Source: Camelus bactrianus
Taxonomy: Eukaryota > Chordata > Mammalia > Artiodactyla > Camelidae
Reading direction: 5' to 3'
Assembly (NCBI RefSeq): GCF_048773025.1
Contig: NC_133557.1
Span: forward strand, 11,238,001 to 11,302,000
DNA: 64,000 bases
Translations under genes and position numbers: made by a program
Shown here: positions 43,952 through 55,215 of the stretch, piece by piece
How the letters are laid out: each line of letters begins with the position of its first letter
Numbering within the stretch: position 1 is the first letter of the stretch
The notes under the pieces: generated by a model
What the model was told of the DNA's origin: nothing
The model's input: the letters and a program-made list of their open reading frames with translations, nothing else
Database searches by the model: none

Positions 43952-44104
43952 CCCAGGCAGCCAGACCCACAGGAGGGAGATCAGAGGAGCTCTCTCTCAT
44001 TCCCCATCAACATCCCCATCCCCACCCCGACTCTGTCCCCCAACACCAGCCCACAGCCCCCATAGGCATTGCAAGGAGAGGCAGGGTGAATAACAAGAGC
44101 AGAC

Positions 44105-44330
44105 TCAGTGAGCCTTGACTCAGTGCCAGGCTCTGCTGGAAGCATCCCTTACAGATTAATTTGATTAATCCTCCCAATAACCCTTGAAGTTTGTATTGTT
44201 ATTGCCCCGTTTCACAGATGCAAAGCCTGAGACACAGAAAGATGGAGTCACTTGGCCAAGGACACGCAGCTGCTAAGTTGTGGTGCCAGGATTCAAACCC
44301 AGGCTGTCTGGCTCTGGTAGGCTCTATCTT
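44105..44330 (-). repeat. MIR SINE, antisense
   Basis: 'ccccgtttcacagatgcaaagcctgagacacagaaagatggagtcacttggccaaggacacgcagctgctaagttg', then 'ggattcaaacccaggctgtctgg'. Well preserved. Confidence 0.75.
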
Positions 44331-44339
44331 ATCTCTGGA

Positions 44340-46140
44340 TAAATTCACTCACAGTCTTTGCCATTCATCCTGAGCTCTGTGGGCCTCCCTTGCCCAATGG
44401 CATTTCCTCTCTTATTCTACAGAGGCCACTAAAGACTCCATGGGACACACATGGCAAGTATCAATGAGCTGGAGTTGAGGAACCAGGGGGAGAGGAGACT
44501 TCATGTCTCACCATAACCATGAACGCTCTGGAACACAAGGGGGCGGCACTGGCCCCATCCAGCACAGGGTCCTGCCTGGCAGAGGCGGTCCCAGGAGGAA
44601 AGGAGGAAGGCAGCTCAGCCACAGTGACCAGCCACGCAGAACCACAGTGTCAGCCTTGAATGTCAGTCAGTGGAAAGCAGGAGGGAGTGTGCTTGACTTC
44701 CTGCCCTGACAACATGCATCACATCTCTGTTTGATCATCAATATCAAACTTCAACAACTTGACTTGTTTTATCTCCCCCACCAACCCCATCCCCTTACTC
44801 ACAAGGGCCTGGGTCTACTGTCTCTCAGCTTCCTTCTTCTCTCCCAAGTCTTCATCATAAAACGTCAGCAGTTTCTCTGCCACCTGTTTTCATGCCTTCT
44901 ATGCCCAACTCTTCATTTCCTTCTTTCACTAATTACCCTCAACAGTAACATCTCAGAATTTGCTCACTTCTTAAGAATTGAATTCTAAATTTTTATGGTA
45001 TTAGTTAGAACAGAGCAAGGCTGTGCTTCAGGAACAAAGGAGCCCTGAAACCTCAGCAGAGCGACTCAATAAAGTTTGATTCTTCACTCGCACATTCACC
45101 CCATGCGCCAGCTTGGAGCCATCCCATCTGGAATGTGCAACCCCCTCAGTCCCCAAGACAGGGCAGTGAGGGCCAGTGGGCAGGACATCGTTAAGGGCTG
45201 GGCCAAAAAGCAGCAGGCATCGCTTCCTTCACATTCCACAGCCAGCCATTCTCCTTCCACAAGCCTCCTTCCCAGTCTTCTCATCCAAAAAGAGGGGATA
45301 ATTACAGAACCTATCTCAGAGGGGTACTTGTGGGGATTAAATCAGCTAATACATGTAAAACGCAAGTAAAAGCTCAAGAAATAAGCCATTATTAACATTC
45401 ATGCCAGCTTTTTCCTGGAATAGCATCTCAAGCAAATTATTTGAGCCTCATTTCATCATTGGGGAAAAAAGGTAGAGGGAGGTGTTATAGTATGGTATGT
45501 AGCATTATTGTGAACACAAAATAATGCGTGCAAGACCTGACACATAGTAGGTGCTCAGGAAACATTGCTGCCCTGAGTTAGCTTCAAAATCTTTCTAGAA
45601 GGAATCATTGGTTCCAGTGCAGATCAACCAGGATCTAGATCTGATCTACAAGAGGGAATCAGCAACAAGGTCAGTCAGGCAGCAATCAGCACAGAACTAC
45701 CAGGAGTGATGTGTGTAATAAGGAGTTTATTGTGGGGAGCCCTTATCCCTACAGCTCACATGACTGTGGGAGCAGGTTGAATGGGCTCTATTAGGCTGTT
45801 GTCTTTGCATCTGATGGTGGAGCCGGAAATCAGCAGGGCAGGCAGACAGGAAGGGAGGATGGATGTGAGTGGGGAGAAAAGTAAAGACAAACTGGAAGCT
45901 GCATCTGTGTCTCCCCATCTCCAAGGCTCCAAGGTCAAAGATGCGGGGTGCTGGGGAGGGTTCCTGCTCCTCTGATGGACCCATTTGAGAACCCGGGCAC
46001 AATTCACTCCTCTTCTTTGTGACTCAGTCTTCTAAGCTGTGAAATGGAAGACTTTCGCACTTGAGTCCTTGTTCCAGATAAAACTCTTTCCCCAGGAAGG
46101 GCACTATTTTATTTATGCTGTAGCTAAATACTTGGCTTCC
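44340..46140. other. Intergenic stretch, no gene seen
   Basis: Contains short MIR/L2-like pieces (for example 'acacatagtaggtgctcaggaaacattg' at 45540) but no BPIF-like exon or RNA gene that I can support. Confidence 0.45.
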
Positions 46141-46147
46141 TTAGTTT

Positions 46148-46690
46148 CCCCCTTGTATTAGTTATCTATTGCTGTGTAACAAATTATCCCAAAAGTTTGT
46201 GGCTTAAAACCATAAACATTTATTATATCACAGTTTCTGTGGGTCAAGAATATAGAAACAGCTTAGCTGGGTGGTTCTGGCTCTCCCATGAGGGTCTCCC
46301 ATAAGGTTGTAGTTAAAATGATTTCAGGATTGCATCTTCCAAAAGCTTGACCAGGGCTGGAGGATCTACTTCCAAGATGATTTGCACACATGGCTGTTGG
46401 CTGGAGGCCTCAGTTCCTGGCCACTCGGATCTCTCCACAGGGCTGCTTGAGTGTCCTCAACATGGCAGCTGGCCTCCCCCAATGCAAATGATCCAAGAGA
46501 AAGGGGGCTGCTGCAGAACCTTTTATGCCCTCGTCTTAAAAGTAACACACCATCACTTTCTGCCATATTCTCTTTTGTAGAAGGGAGTCACTAAATGCAC
46601 TCCACACCCAAGTGGAGAAGAATTAGTCTCCCTTTTGAAGAGAGCAACAAAGAATTTGTGGACATATTTTAAAACCACTATTCCCCTCTC
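46148..46690 (-). repeat. Solo LTR fossil, MaLR/ERVL-like
   Basis: 'gttatctattgctgtgtaacaaattatcccaaaag', 'gtggcttaaaacc', 'cagcttagctgggtggttctggctc', 'gaggcctcagttcctggccactcgg', 'agtgtcctcaacatggcagctgg', 'tcacttttctgccatattc'-like wording. A widespread mammalian interspersed repeat read in antisense. I believe it is an LTR but the subfamily is unresolved. No internal region. Confidence 0.5.
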
Positions 46691-46694
46691 CATT

Positions 46695-47590
46695 CCAGAT
46701 CTTATCCCTGCCAAAGGCTCAGGAGCATGTTTTCCTAAGCAAATGAGCCTTTTCTCCTCAGATAAAATCTTCAGCCTCCCTAGAAGTGGCTGCAGGCCAA
46801 TGTTTGGGTTTTGTATTATTGTTGTCTTGATCATTTAATAGCAATTTTCCCTTCCCATTACATCGAAACCAGATAAAAGCAGAAACATTCTAATTGAAGT
46901 GGAGCTGAAGGGCACAGTTCCAACATCTCTGCCCTCTGTGTCTCTGCTGGTGGTGATGGTCCTTCCCCTGGAGTGTGAGTGACTTTAGACAGAGCACGAA
47001 ATAACTTGGAATCACAAAGGGGAGAGGTTTTTGTTCTCTTTTTAATTCTTCTCCCCTTCTCTGACTGCAGCTAGAACAGTCTCAATTGGGAGCTAGCCTG
47101 TCGTCGATAATTTGAGTGAATCTGCTATGATCTCTCTTGAGAGAGAGAAAGATCCCCCAGTTCTTCTCCCCACATTATCCAGGAAAACCTGACATTTTTC
47201 CTGTTTAATTTGTAACTACTTTATGGTTACCTTCTATTTCTGAAAGTTGATTCTGGGGGTTTTAAATGAAAATTGAGATGTTTCCTATTACAATAGATTT
47301 AATTAAAAATAGAGACAATCCAAAGGAGAATATTAAGTGGATAAAGGTAATGTGGCAGAAATCACAGAGGTGATATGTGAATGACCGGAATCTGGGGAGC
47401 CTGGGGACCAGTCCTCCTCCGATGGGGACCTGTTCTCCAATACCTAGCTAGCCTAGCTACTGGACACTCTGAAGCCATAAAGACTTCCGCACCCTAGCCT
47501 TGCACCAGCGCTCACACATATGCCCTGTGACCACTAGAGGGAGCTGTTGCATGGCAGCCCAGCAGGTATCTTGAAGATGAACATTTATTT
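46695..47590. other. Intergenic stretch without a recognised feature
   Basis: No exon, RNA gene or confident repeat family seen on either strand. Confidence 0.4.
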
Positions 47591-47594
47591 AGTA

Positions 47595-47760
47595 TTAATA
47601 GGGGGCCCAGCACCTTGCTAAACCCTTTAAATGCAGGATCTTATTTAATCCTCACAGACAGGGTGGCTCTAAGGCTCAAGGTCATACTACTTGCAAGCAG
47701 TGGCTCCAGGATTCAAATCCCAGACGTCAAACTCTGGAGCCCAAACTCTGCCAGAGTTTG
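47595..47760 (-). repeat. MIR SINE, antisense
   Basis: 'cttgctaaaccctttaaatgcaggatcttatttaatcctcacag', 'ggtcatactacttgcaagcagtggctccaggattcaaatccc'. Confidence 0.65.
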
Positions 47761-47933
47761 CAAACTCATAATCCTCAAGCCAATTCTGGCACATTGTTTT
47801 CCATTCTTATTTTAAATTACTTTAAGTGCTGATTATTCACCAATTGGCTACTGATTTTAAATGCATTCACCTTTTCCCCCAATTCATTATACCAGATTGT
47901 CTTACGCTGTTAAATGCTCGGCCCCAAAAGTAG

Positions 47934-48121
47934 CGTTGCCTGATCTACCAATATAAATACAGGACACATAGCTGAGTTTGAATTTCAGATAAACAATAAA
48001 TTTTGTGTGTGTGTAAGTATGTCCCAAATATTGCATGAGACATACTTAAACTATAAATTATTCATCTTTTATCTGAAATCCAAATTTAACTGGGCTTCCT
48101 GTATTTTTTTCTGGCAACCTT
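47934..48121. mobile_element. Palindromic MITE (whole-element inverted repeat)
   Basis: The left arm ('gttgcc', 'tacagga', 'gaatttcagataaac') is the reverse complement of the right arm ('ttatctgaaat', 'tcctgta', 'ggcaac'). The arms meet at a centre near 48030, where 'aagtatgtccc' and 'agacatactta' pair. About 188 bp, with no coding capacity. It resembles a known palindromic mammalian DNA element whose name I cannot give with certainty. Confidence 0.7.
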
Positions 48122-48199
48122 ACCCTACCGGCATTTGCATTTCTAACTCCTGCCCTGTATCCCATTCCCTCACAGTGGGGACCATTTACTGAGCATCCA

Positions 48200-49235
48200 C
48201 TCTGTGCTGGTTTTGAGTGGAGCCCAGAGCAATCAAGGCCTCTGCAGCAGCTCCAGGCTGCAGTTCAAGCAGGACTGTCGCTTAAGCCATGTGATCTGGT
48301 ACTAGAAGTATCTGTGATAAAGATGCCACGTGGAGTGTTTGACAAACCCCAGTGAGAGAGTCATAGAGAAGACCACTGGAGTTCTGGAGCAAGGCCATGC
48401 CATCTTCAGCAGAGAACTGGGCGTTGTTAGAAAAAAAAAAAACCCAGCTCCTGACCTGCTACTGGCCCCTGGTAGAGAAGGGCCACCTGATCATAAGCCA
48501 TCAAGTGACCATGAGGCCAGAACTTCCCATCATGCACTAGATACTGTTATGCACCAAGTCATAAGGTCAGGCAGGACAAACAGCTCTCCATCATCAGGTA
48601 GAAGTAGCACATCTAGCTTGGGCTCGAGGTCCAGGGGGCATAAGTAAGCTACATGAATAGGTGGCCCAGACACCCATCTCCCATGTCACCTACTAGTGTT
48701 GCCCCTACACTTCCTCCTTGGTTCACACCTATGGCCAAGTGACCAGCTTATGGAGGAGGAAAAAAACTTAGCCTGGTCCATGAAGGGGTCGGCTCTGTAT
48801 CTGTACCTGTGTAAGCTGAAAGTGGATGCCGTTTCAATACCCCTGCTTAGGAGTGACCTTGAAAGACAAGGATGCAGGGGAAATCCTCCCAGCGGGCGAG
48901 GCTTCAGGCTGAACACTTGGTCACTGAGTTTGATAAAAGAGAGAAATGGCCAAATACTTATAGTCTCGTGGCTGAGGCAAATGGCTAAATAGTTTAGTCA
49001 GGGACCTGGAAGAAATAAGATTTAGAGACTGGGGATGCCAAGTCTGATCAAGTAACTGCCACTGAAGGTATATATGACCTGCCACCAACAGGGCCCAACA
49101 CTGAGCGCTTGATATGGTACCATCCATTCAGGTGACCAACCAGCTGCTTGGCCCAGCAGAAGGGCTGAGGATCAGGACCACTGAGAATGGATATGAGTAT
49201 CAGTTAAGTTCTCATGATCAACTGCAGCATCACTT
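48200..49235 (+). mobile_element. ERVL internal (pol, RNase H to integrase side) fossil
   Basis: Sense-strand ERVL pol wording: 'gttttgagtggagcccagagcaatcaagg', 'ttctggagcaaggccatgccatcttcagcagag', 'ccatcaagtgaccatgaggccagaact', 'accaagtcataaggtcagg', 'aagctacatgaatagg'. It overlaps in content with the right end of the remnant at 12640-15220. It carries many disabling changes and is a dead, ancient copy. Confidence 0.75.
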
Positions 49236-49261
49236 TTGTAAATTTCCCATGAATGATGACA

Positions 49262-49430
49262 GGACCAGTTTGCTAGAGCTGCCATAACAAAATACTACCG
49301 ACTGGATGGCTTAAACAGCAAATTTATTTTCTCACAGGTCTGGAAGCCGGAAGCCCAAGATCAAGGTGTCGGCAGGGTTGGTTTCCTCTGAGGCCTCTCT
49401 CCTTAGCTGGCAGGTGGCTGCCCTCCAAGT
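49262..49430 (-). repeat. MaLR (MLT1-type) LTR fragment
   Basis: 'accagtttgctagagctgccataacaaaatac', 'tggcttaaacagcaaatttattttctcacagg', 'aagatcaaggtgtcggcagggttggtttcctctgaggcctctctcc'. The same family as the LTR at 19672, better preserved but shorter. Fossil. Confidence 0.75.
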
Positions 49431-50960
49431 TGCTTGTCAGTTGCGTTGTAATCAAATCTTTAACCATGCCGCGTTAAGTCTTGTCATTTATAAACAACCA
49501 TTGTTTTACTCTGGGATGCTGTCTCCTGGGCCACAATCCTCATTCTGCCCCAAATAAAACTTAACTCACAACTCTCATGTTGTGTGATTTTATTTCAGTT
49601 GACATTATAAAATGAAGAGCTTCAGGAAGATTCATAAAAAGGGACTTTTAAACAACATGTATCTGATAACCTTTAGATCATACTACTGGACTGGTTTAAA
49701 TTATAAAACTCTAATGGAAAATCTGATGACTTCATCCAAATAACAGGAATTAATTACATGGGACTGAATGAACTGATAAATATAATTGATAACTTTATGA
49801 CTTTTTGAGAAATATCCTGGCCTTTTAACTTTATTTTCCAGAAAACCTTTCCTCTTATGCTATGACCTACCACAAGCCGATAATGTATGCCTTTATAAAC
49901 AAGGATGAAACATTTGTCTTTTTCTATCTGCCTGATCCTTTCAGAATTTGACTTCTCCTGCTGGTTCTCCTGTGGATTATTGCAACCAGATTTTATAGTA
50001 ATCATTGTCTTCATGTGTTCTTTGTTTCCAGATTGTTACACCTTGTATGACTTTATTAATGTTACTAGCTGTATTGCTTATATTCTGCCTATTTTATAAG
50101 ATTGTTGTCTCTTACATTACCCAGTATGTAACTAGGCTTTCAACAAAATTGATGACTAGACACCTTGAGGGAATAGATCACATTTATAACTCTACATAGA
50201 ATAATTTTAATAGTGTGATTCTAAGTATGGGAAGAAGCAACAAGGGAAAATATTTCTCGATAGTAACAGACTAGTAAGACAGGCTATCCAGAGAACTTTA
50301 AATCATCAAAAGGGCCTGATCCAGAAATTAGCACCCTGAGTGGTGTATCAACAGAATCTTCGCCTCATCTAAGAATAAGCTTTCCTAGTGCCATGGGACA
50401 AAATTGGTCATGAAATGTCCCCCAAAATATTGGTCAAATTTAGGACCAAGGGGGAGCGCTGTGAATAAAAAATATTGCCAGCTATGTCAGTAAACAAAGA
50501 ATACTGTGGCCATCAAGTCATCAGCTGCTACCGTCACCTCCAGCAGTGAGCGGAGGGAACTCAGAATGCAGACAAGCAGGCAGCCCACCTCTGCTGCCAC
50601 CCCCAATGTTGCCCCTGAGGGAACTCAGGATGGGAAGGAAAAGGATACTGGCCTTCCATAGCTAGGTGCATATCAAAGGAATGATTTCGATGAGCCCAGA
50701 ACTTTACACCTTCCCATACATAGAAAAGCACTAAATTCCTTAACTTGAGATATCTGGTTTTATATAACAGTAATCTTTTGATGTTCTGACTACCTGGACT
50801 TTGTTGCAAAAACTCATATATCCTGGCTTCTACCTTGCCGCTTTGGAACAGCCTCTTAGAGTGATCTGAAACGCTGTGTCCCAGGCTCGAGTCCTCAGAA
50901 CATCTGCTGAATAAAATATCACTCTCAACTTTTAGGTTGTGCATTTTATTTCAGTCAACA
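49430..50960 (+). mobile_element. Internally reduced ERV remnant with 3' LTR
   Basis: A polypurine tract-like stretch (about 50442-50459) precedes an LTR at 50460-50960 that starts TGTG and ends AACA. The LTR has an AATAAA-like signal and the end 'cattttatttcagtcaaca'. A similar ending ('gattttatttcagttgaca', about 49591-49604) on the left looks like the diverged remnant of the other LTR. Only about 850 bp of internal sequence remains, including what may be the membrane-anchor end of an env region near 50000-50100. The class is unresolved (perhaps ERV1). It is dead, with most of the internal region missing. Confidence 0.55.
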
Positions 50961-50997
50961 GAAGTGTCTACAGTGCTTAAAACTCCAGAGAGTACTT

Positions 50998-51253
50998 ACA
51001 AAACAGAAACAGACTCACAGGCATAGAAAACAAACTTATGGTTACCAAAGGGGAAAGGGGTGGGGAGTGATAAATTAGGAGTTTGGAGTTAGCAGATACA
51101 AATTACTATATATAAAATAGAAAAACAACAAGGTCCCATTGTAGAGCACAGGGGACTACATTCAATGTCTTGCAATAACCTATAATGAAGGAGAATATAT
51201 ATATGTATATATATATGTATATATATATATATATGTATATATATATGTATATA

Positions 51254-51284
<31 letters not shown>

Positions 51285-51356
51285 GTAACTGAATCACTAT
51301 GCTGTACAACAGAAACTAACACAACATTGTAAATCAACTAGACTTCAATTTTTTAA
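50998..51356 (+). mobile_element. L1 LINE 3' end, sense, with target-site duplication
   Basis: 'cagaaacagactcacaggcatagaaaac', the G-rich '3' UTR run 'aaaggggaaaggggtgggg', 'gtagagcacaggggactacattc' and 'cacaacattgtaaatcaacta'. Flanked by AAAACTCCAGAGAGTAC (50979-50995) and AAAACTCCAGGGAATAC (51356-51372), a 17-bp target-site duplication with two differences. It sits just after the ERV 3' LTR. Confidence 0.85.
51195..51285 (+). repeat. (TA/TATG)n microsatellite inside the L1
   Basis: About 90 bases of ATATAT with TATG interruptions, in the L1 3' UTR at 50998-51356. Confidence 0.9.
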
Positions 51357-51839
51357 AAACTCCAGGGAATACAGTGGGTTGGGATGAGGAACATGTATGC
51401 CTGTGATTCACTCAATATCCTTCTGTACTGGTAGGAATTTTTATCCTACAAGTGTATGATTTTCCCCCAACATTTTACTATAAAAATATTCATATAGGAA
51501 ATTTGAAATAATTACATAGTAAGCACACACAAAGAACACCTCAATTCCATAACGAACAGTTTGCTATGCTTGCCCTGTCATACCTGCTGCTCTCCATCCT
51601 TCCATTCACCCAACCTTTCAAAGTACATTACATTTCAAAGTAAATTGCAAGTAGCAGTTCACTTTATCTTGAAACACCTCAGGTTACATTTCATTAACTA
51701 AAGTTCATGTTTATGTTTTTTAATGTTAAGGTAAAATTCATACAGAATGAAATGCACAATTATCTAAGGGTATCTATGTATCATTTTTATGCCTGATTTT
51801 TCTTAAACTTTATTAAAAGAGTGCAGGCACTGGCATCCT

Positions 51840-52020
51840 TTGCTCCTCTTTCAGCCAGTACTTACTTGGCCCCTACTGTGTGCCATGCGGTGTGGCGATG
51901 TGCTGGGGAGGCACAAGGGACACAACTGAGTGGCAGTTCTCATGAACTCCCCGTCCAGTGGCAGGGGGAGGGGAGCAGACAATAAGTACATAAATTATTA
52001 TGTAAATAAGATCACTGCAG
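51840..52020 (-). repeat. L2 tail, antisense
   Basis: 'agccagtacttacttggcccctactgtgtgccatgcggtgtggcgatgtgctggggaggcac' and 'gtggcaggggg...gcagacaataagtacataaattat' follow the antisense L2 3' region. Confidence 0.6.
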
Positions 52021-52021
52021 G

Positions 52022-52307
52022 CTGAGTGAAAGAAGCCAGAAGCAGCACACACTGCATGTTTCATTTACATGGAGACCGTGAACAGATGAACCATGAACCA
52101 ACCTACGGCGGGAGAAAATCAGAACCCACCCCCCACAGAGGTCTGGGAGAAAACTGGCTGGAAAGGGGCATAAGAGAACTTTTTGGGATGATGGTGAAAT
52201 TCTGTATCTTGAAAGGGGTTTGGGTTACACAGATGTATGTATCTGTCAAATCTCAGCAAATGGGCACTTAAGATCTGTGCTTTTCATTATATATTGAAAG
52301 TTTTTCC
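52022..52307 (+). mobile_element. Old L1M 3' end, sense
   Basis: 'gtgaaagaagccagaagcagcac', 'catttacatggagaccgtgaacag', 'atggtgaaattctgtatcttg', 'gcacttaagatctgtgcttttcattatatattg' is an old L1 tail. It runs straight into the RPL12-derived sequence at 52308. Confidence 0.6.
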
Positions 52308-52596
52308 ATTGCAGCCCACAGACTGGGCAGTCCCCAGGATCACTTTAATGGTTCCAGAGAGTTCTCTGGCTAAAGATAGGGGCCACATCTGTCGGGCAAT
52401 GTTGATAGTCTTATCAAAAGTGACATTTCCTCTGCTCTTAATGTATTTCTGCTCCTTTCTGTCTCTGTGTAGTTCCTTGAGGGCTGTGATGATCAGGTAC
52501 CTCTCAGTCTGGGACTGTGTGTTCTGAACGGTCAGTTCCACTGTAATCTGCAGACCTTTCTAGCCACAAGTTGTCTTGGCGATGTCATCACTAACC

Positions 52597-53510
52597 TTTT
52601 TTTTTTTTCATTTTTATCGAAGTATAGTCAGTGTACGATGTTGTGTCAATTTCTGGTGCACAGCATAATGTTTCAGTCATATATCTACACACATATATAC
52701 ATTTTCATATTTTTCATTGTATGTTACTACTAGATATTGAATATAGTTCCCTGTGCTATACAGAAGAAACCTGTTTTTAATCTATTTTATATATAATAGT
52801 AAGTATCTGCACATCTCAAACTCCCAATTTATCCTGTCCCACCTCTTTCCTCTCCTGGTAACCATTAAGTTTGTTTTCTATATCTGTGAGTCTGTATCTG
52901 TTTTATAAATAAGTTCATTTGGATCTTTATTTTAGAACCCACATATAAGTGATATCATATGATATTTTTCTTTCTCTTGCTGGCTTACTTCACTTAGAAG
53001 GACTAACTCCAGGTCCATCCATGTTGCAGCAACTGGTATTATTTTATTCTTTTTATGGCTGAGTAGTATTCCATTGTGTGTATATATATTTATATGCATG
53101 TATGTATGTGTGTATATATATATATGTATATGTATATATATGTGTGTGTGTGTGTATATATATACATATATATATATGTATATATATACCACATCTTCTT
53201 TATCCAGTCATCTGTTGATGGACATTTAAGTTGTTTCCATGTTTTGGCTATTATAAATAGTGCTACTATGAACGCTGGGGTACTTACATCTTTTCAAATT
53301 AGAGTTCTCTCTAATGCCGAGCAGTGAGATTGCTGGATCATGTGGTAAGTCTATTTTTAGGTTTTTGAGGAATCTCCATACTGTTTTCCATAATGGCTGC
53401 ACCAAACTACATTCCCACCAACAGTGTAGGAGGGTTCCCTTCTCTCCACATCCTCTGCAGCATTTATTGTTTATGGGCTTTTTAATGATGGCCATCCTGA
53501 CTGTCATCAC
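52597..53510 (-). mobile_element. L1 LINE 3' end inserted in the RPL12 pseudogene
   Basis: Antisense L1 with a T12 run at 52597-52608, 3' UTR wording ('atagtcagtgtacgatgttgtgtcaatttctggtgcacagc'), and the ORF2 end at right ([20 protein letters not shown] on the minus strand). TGTCATCACT occurs at both 52583-52592 and 53511-53520, a target-site duplication made of RPL12 sequence. A (TA/TG)n run is at about 53083-53190. Confidence 0.9.
53083..53190 (+). repeat. (TA/TG)n microsatellite inside the L1
   Basis: A TATATATG/TGTGTGTA mixed run in the L1 3' region. Confidence 0.85.
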
Positions 53511-53899
53511 TGTCATCACTGCTTCTGAAGACCCAGGGAGCCAATTTGGGAGGCCAAAGCAGTTGTGGCACCCACTTTCTCATGGGCACACAACTTTGAT
53601 CTTGTTGGGTAGAATGTGGGCATCATGGAGGAGCTGGTATTGGATGAACCCAGATGCCAGACGACCAGAGACAGGTGCACCTTGGCCTCCTCTGAGCCAA
53701 AGTCCAACTGCAAGCAAGTGTTGAACTCTAGGTTAGGATATGGGTGCTAAGTACTTAATGGGAAGCCTACTGACATCTGCAACTTAGCTTGCAATGCATC
53801 ACACAAATATAATGAATGGGCAGAATTTCAGTGGTAAAATTTAGTGTTATCTGTAAAACAAACTGCTCTATATTTTAAAGCTTTCTTGAGAAAATATTA

Positions 53900-55050
53900 G
53901 GGCTCTGGCTACAGTGCAGAGGGGAAATTTGAGGGGACCAGACCAGACTCAGGGAAGCCAGTGAGGAGGCTGCTGCCACTGCCCCAGGTAAGAAATGAGG
54001 AGGCTTAAGGTGAGGCCAGCAGCGGGTGGTGGAGAGGAGGGAAGTCAGAGACACCATTTCTGGAAAGACGCAGGAGGTGAAGGGGAGGTGAGAAATGAGT
54101 GGAAACAGTTCAGAAGAGAGGCCCCCTGTGAAAGCCTGGAATGGCCTCTCTCAAAAGCGGCGGACACTGAAAGTGCAGAGAAGCAGAGGCGGGAGGGGGC
54201 CGGAGGGTGTCCTGAACGTCCCCTCCCAACACAAAGCGGAACAAGGAAAAGAGTTCCTGCGATGCCCCCACCTCCAGTTGGGTCTCCTGGTTCGCCCACT
54301 AACTCCCCTTTCTCCTCTCCTAGGGGACTGGGTGACTGAGCACGGAAACCTCCCGGGGGGTGACTTCGAGGAAGGTGCCAGTGGGTCCCTGTGCTCCCCT
54401 CCCAGCCTCCAGGAAGTCGAGATAAGCAGAGCAAGACATTCATAATCCAGGGAGCTCTAGAGTCCAGAAAAGGTGCCAAGAGGTTTGAGAACTCATTCAG
54501 TTCGTGTTTTGGAGCCTCCACTCGTGCCACTGGCCACAGCTGCCCACACGGTAAGAGATTTGTGACCCGGCTCACACACACTTTGAGATCCAATCCTTTC
54601 TTGAGGCATGAGAGGTAGCTTGACGCAGTGTTTTCCAGCAGCAGAGCTGCCCCTGACACCATCACCGGGAGACAGTGATTCGCCTCATGCTCTTTCTCAG
54701 TCCTTCGAGTAGGTGAAAGGCTCAGCGGAATTCAGGTACATCTCCAACGCCTGTTCTCCCTGGGCGCCTCGAGCCAGCGACATCCCCAGCCAGAGCTCCA
54801 CAATGTGTTCTGTTTGTTTTCACTGTGACTTTAGAAAAAGTATGTCACAAGGTTGTTCTATAACTTTGGGGAGTGTTATACAGTTTCCTGTTAGAAGTAG
54901 AAAATCAAGTGTATTTAAGTTTCAAATGTGATTCCACTCATCAAAATGCATGTTGAGTAAATAGTAAACTTAGGGGTTGGCAGATACGGCAAAATGTAAC
55001 TGCAGGTGTGACACGCAAAGAAGGCGGTACTCAAACAACAGGCTTGTGGG
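53900..55050. other. GC-richer intergenic stretch, no gene recognised
   Basis: Locally GC-rich, with a 206-codon open frame on the minus strand (54045-54665) whose product I do not recognise. No splice-linked neighbours, no domain and no signal peptide followed by a BPI-fold pattern. It is probably chance openness. Confidence 0.35.
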
Positions 55051-55054
55051 GATG

Positions 55055-55215
55055 ACGGCTGGAAGATTAGGAGCACAAGTTTCGGAGTCAGATAGACCAG
55101 AGTTCAACTCCTGGCATCTTGTCCCGGTCGCCGTGTGACCTTGAGCCAGTCTCCCCACCTGTGTGTACCTGCATTTCCGCATCTGTGCAATGAGGAGAAT
55201 AGCAGTGAACGTGCG
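55055..55215 (+). repeat. MIR SINE
   Basis: 'aggagcacaagtttcggagtcagatagaccagagttcaactcctggcatc', 'cgtgtgaccttgagccagtctccccacc', 'gcatttccgcatctgtgcaatgagg'. Nearly full-length MIR. Confidence 0.8.

Larger units (their letters stand above)
52308..53623 (-). pseudogene. RPL12P: RPL12 processed pseudogene, split by an L1 insertion
   Basis: On the minus strand, 53623 down to about 53511 carries the start of ribosomal protein L12 (60S subunit protein): ATG, then 'aagatcaaagttgtgtg', [17 protein letters not shown]. After the L1 at 52597-53510 it resumes at 52596 down to 52308 with [33 protein letters not shown] and [11 protein letters not shown]. There are no introns across known RPL12 exon junctions, so it is a retrocopy. 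The frame is broken: a TAG stands in place of the Trp codon in the GDWKGL region, there is a frame disturbance near the N-terminus, and the last 35 or so codons and the 3' UTR are missing, replaced by old L1 sequence. It is not expected to make protein. Confidence 0.85.

Noticed and set aside
51089-51337. Open frames rich in Ile, Tyr and His
   Set aside because: They are translations of the TATATG microsatellite within an L1.
54045-54665. 206-codon open frame on the minus strand in GC-rich DNA
   Set aside because: No recognisable domain, no repeat of the frame in flanking exons and no promoter signal. GC-rich DNA often stays open by chance. Only expression or conservation data could revive it.
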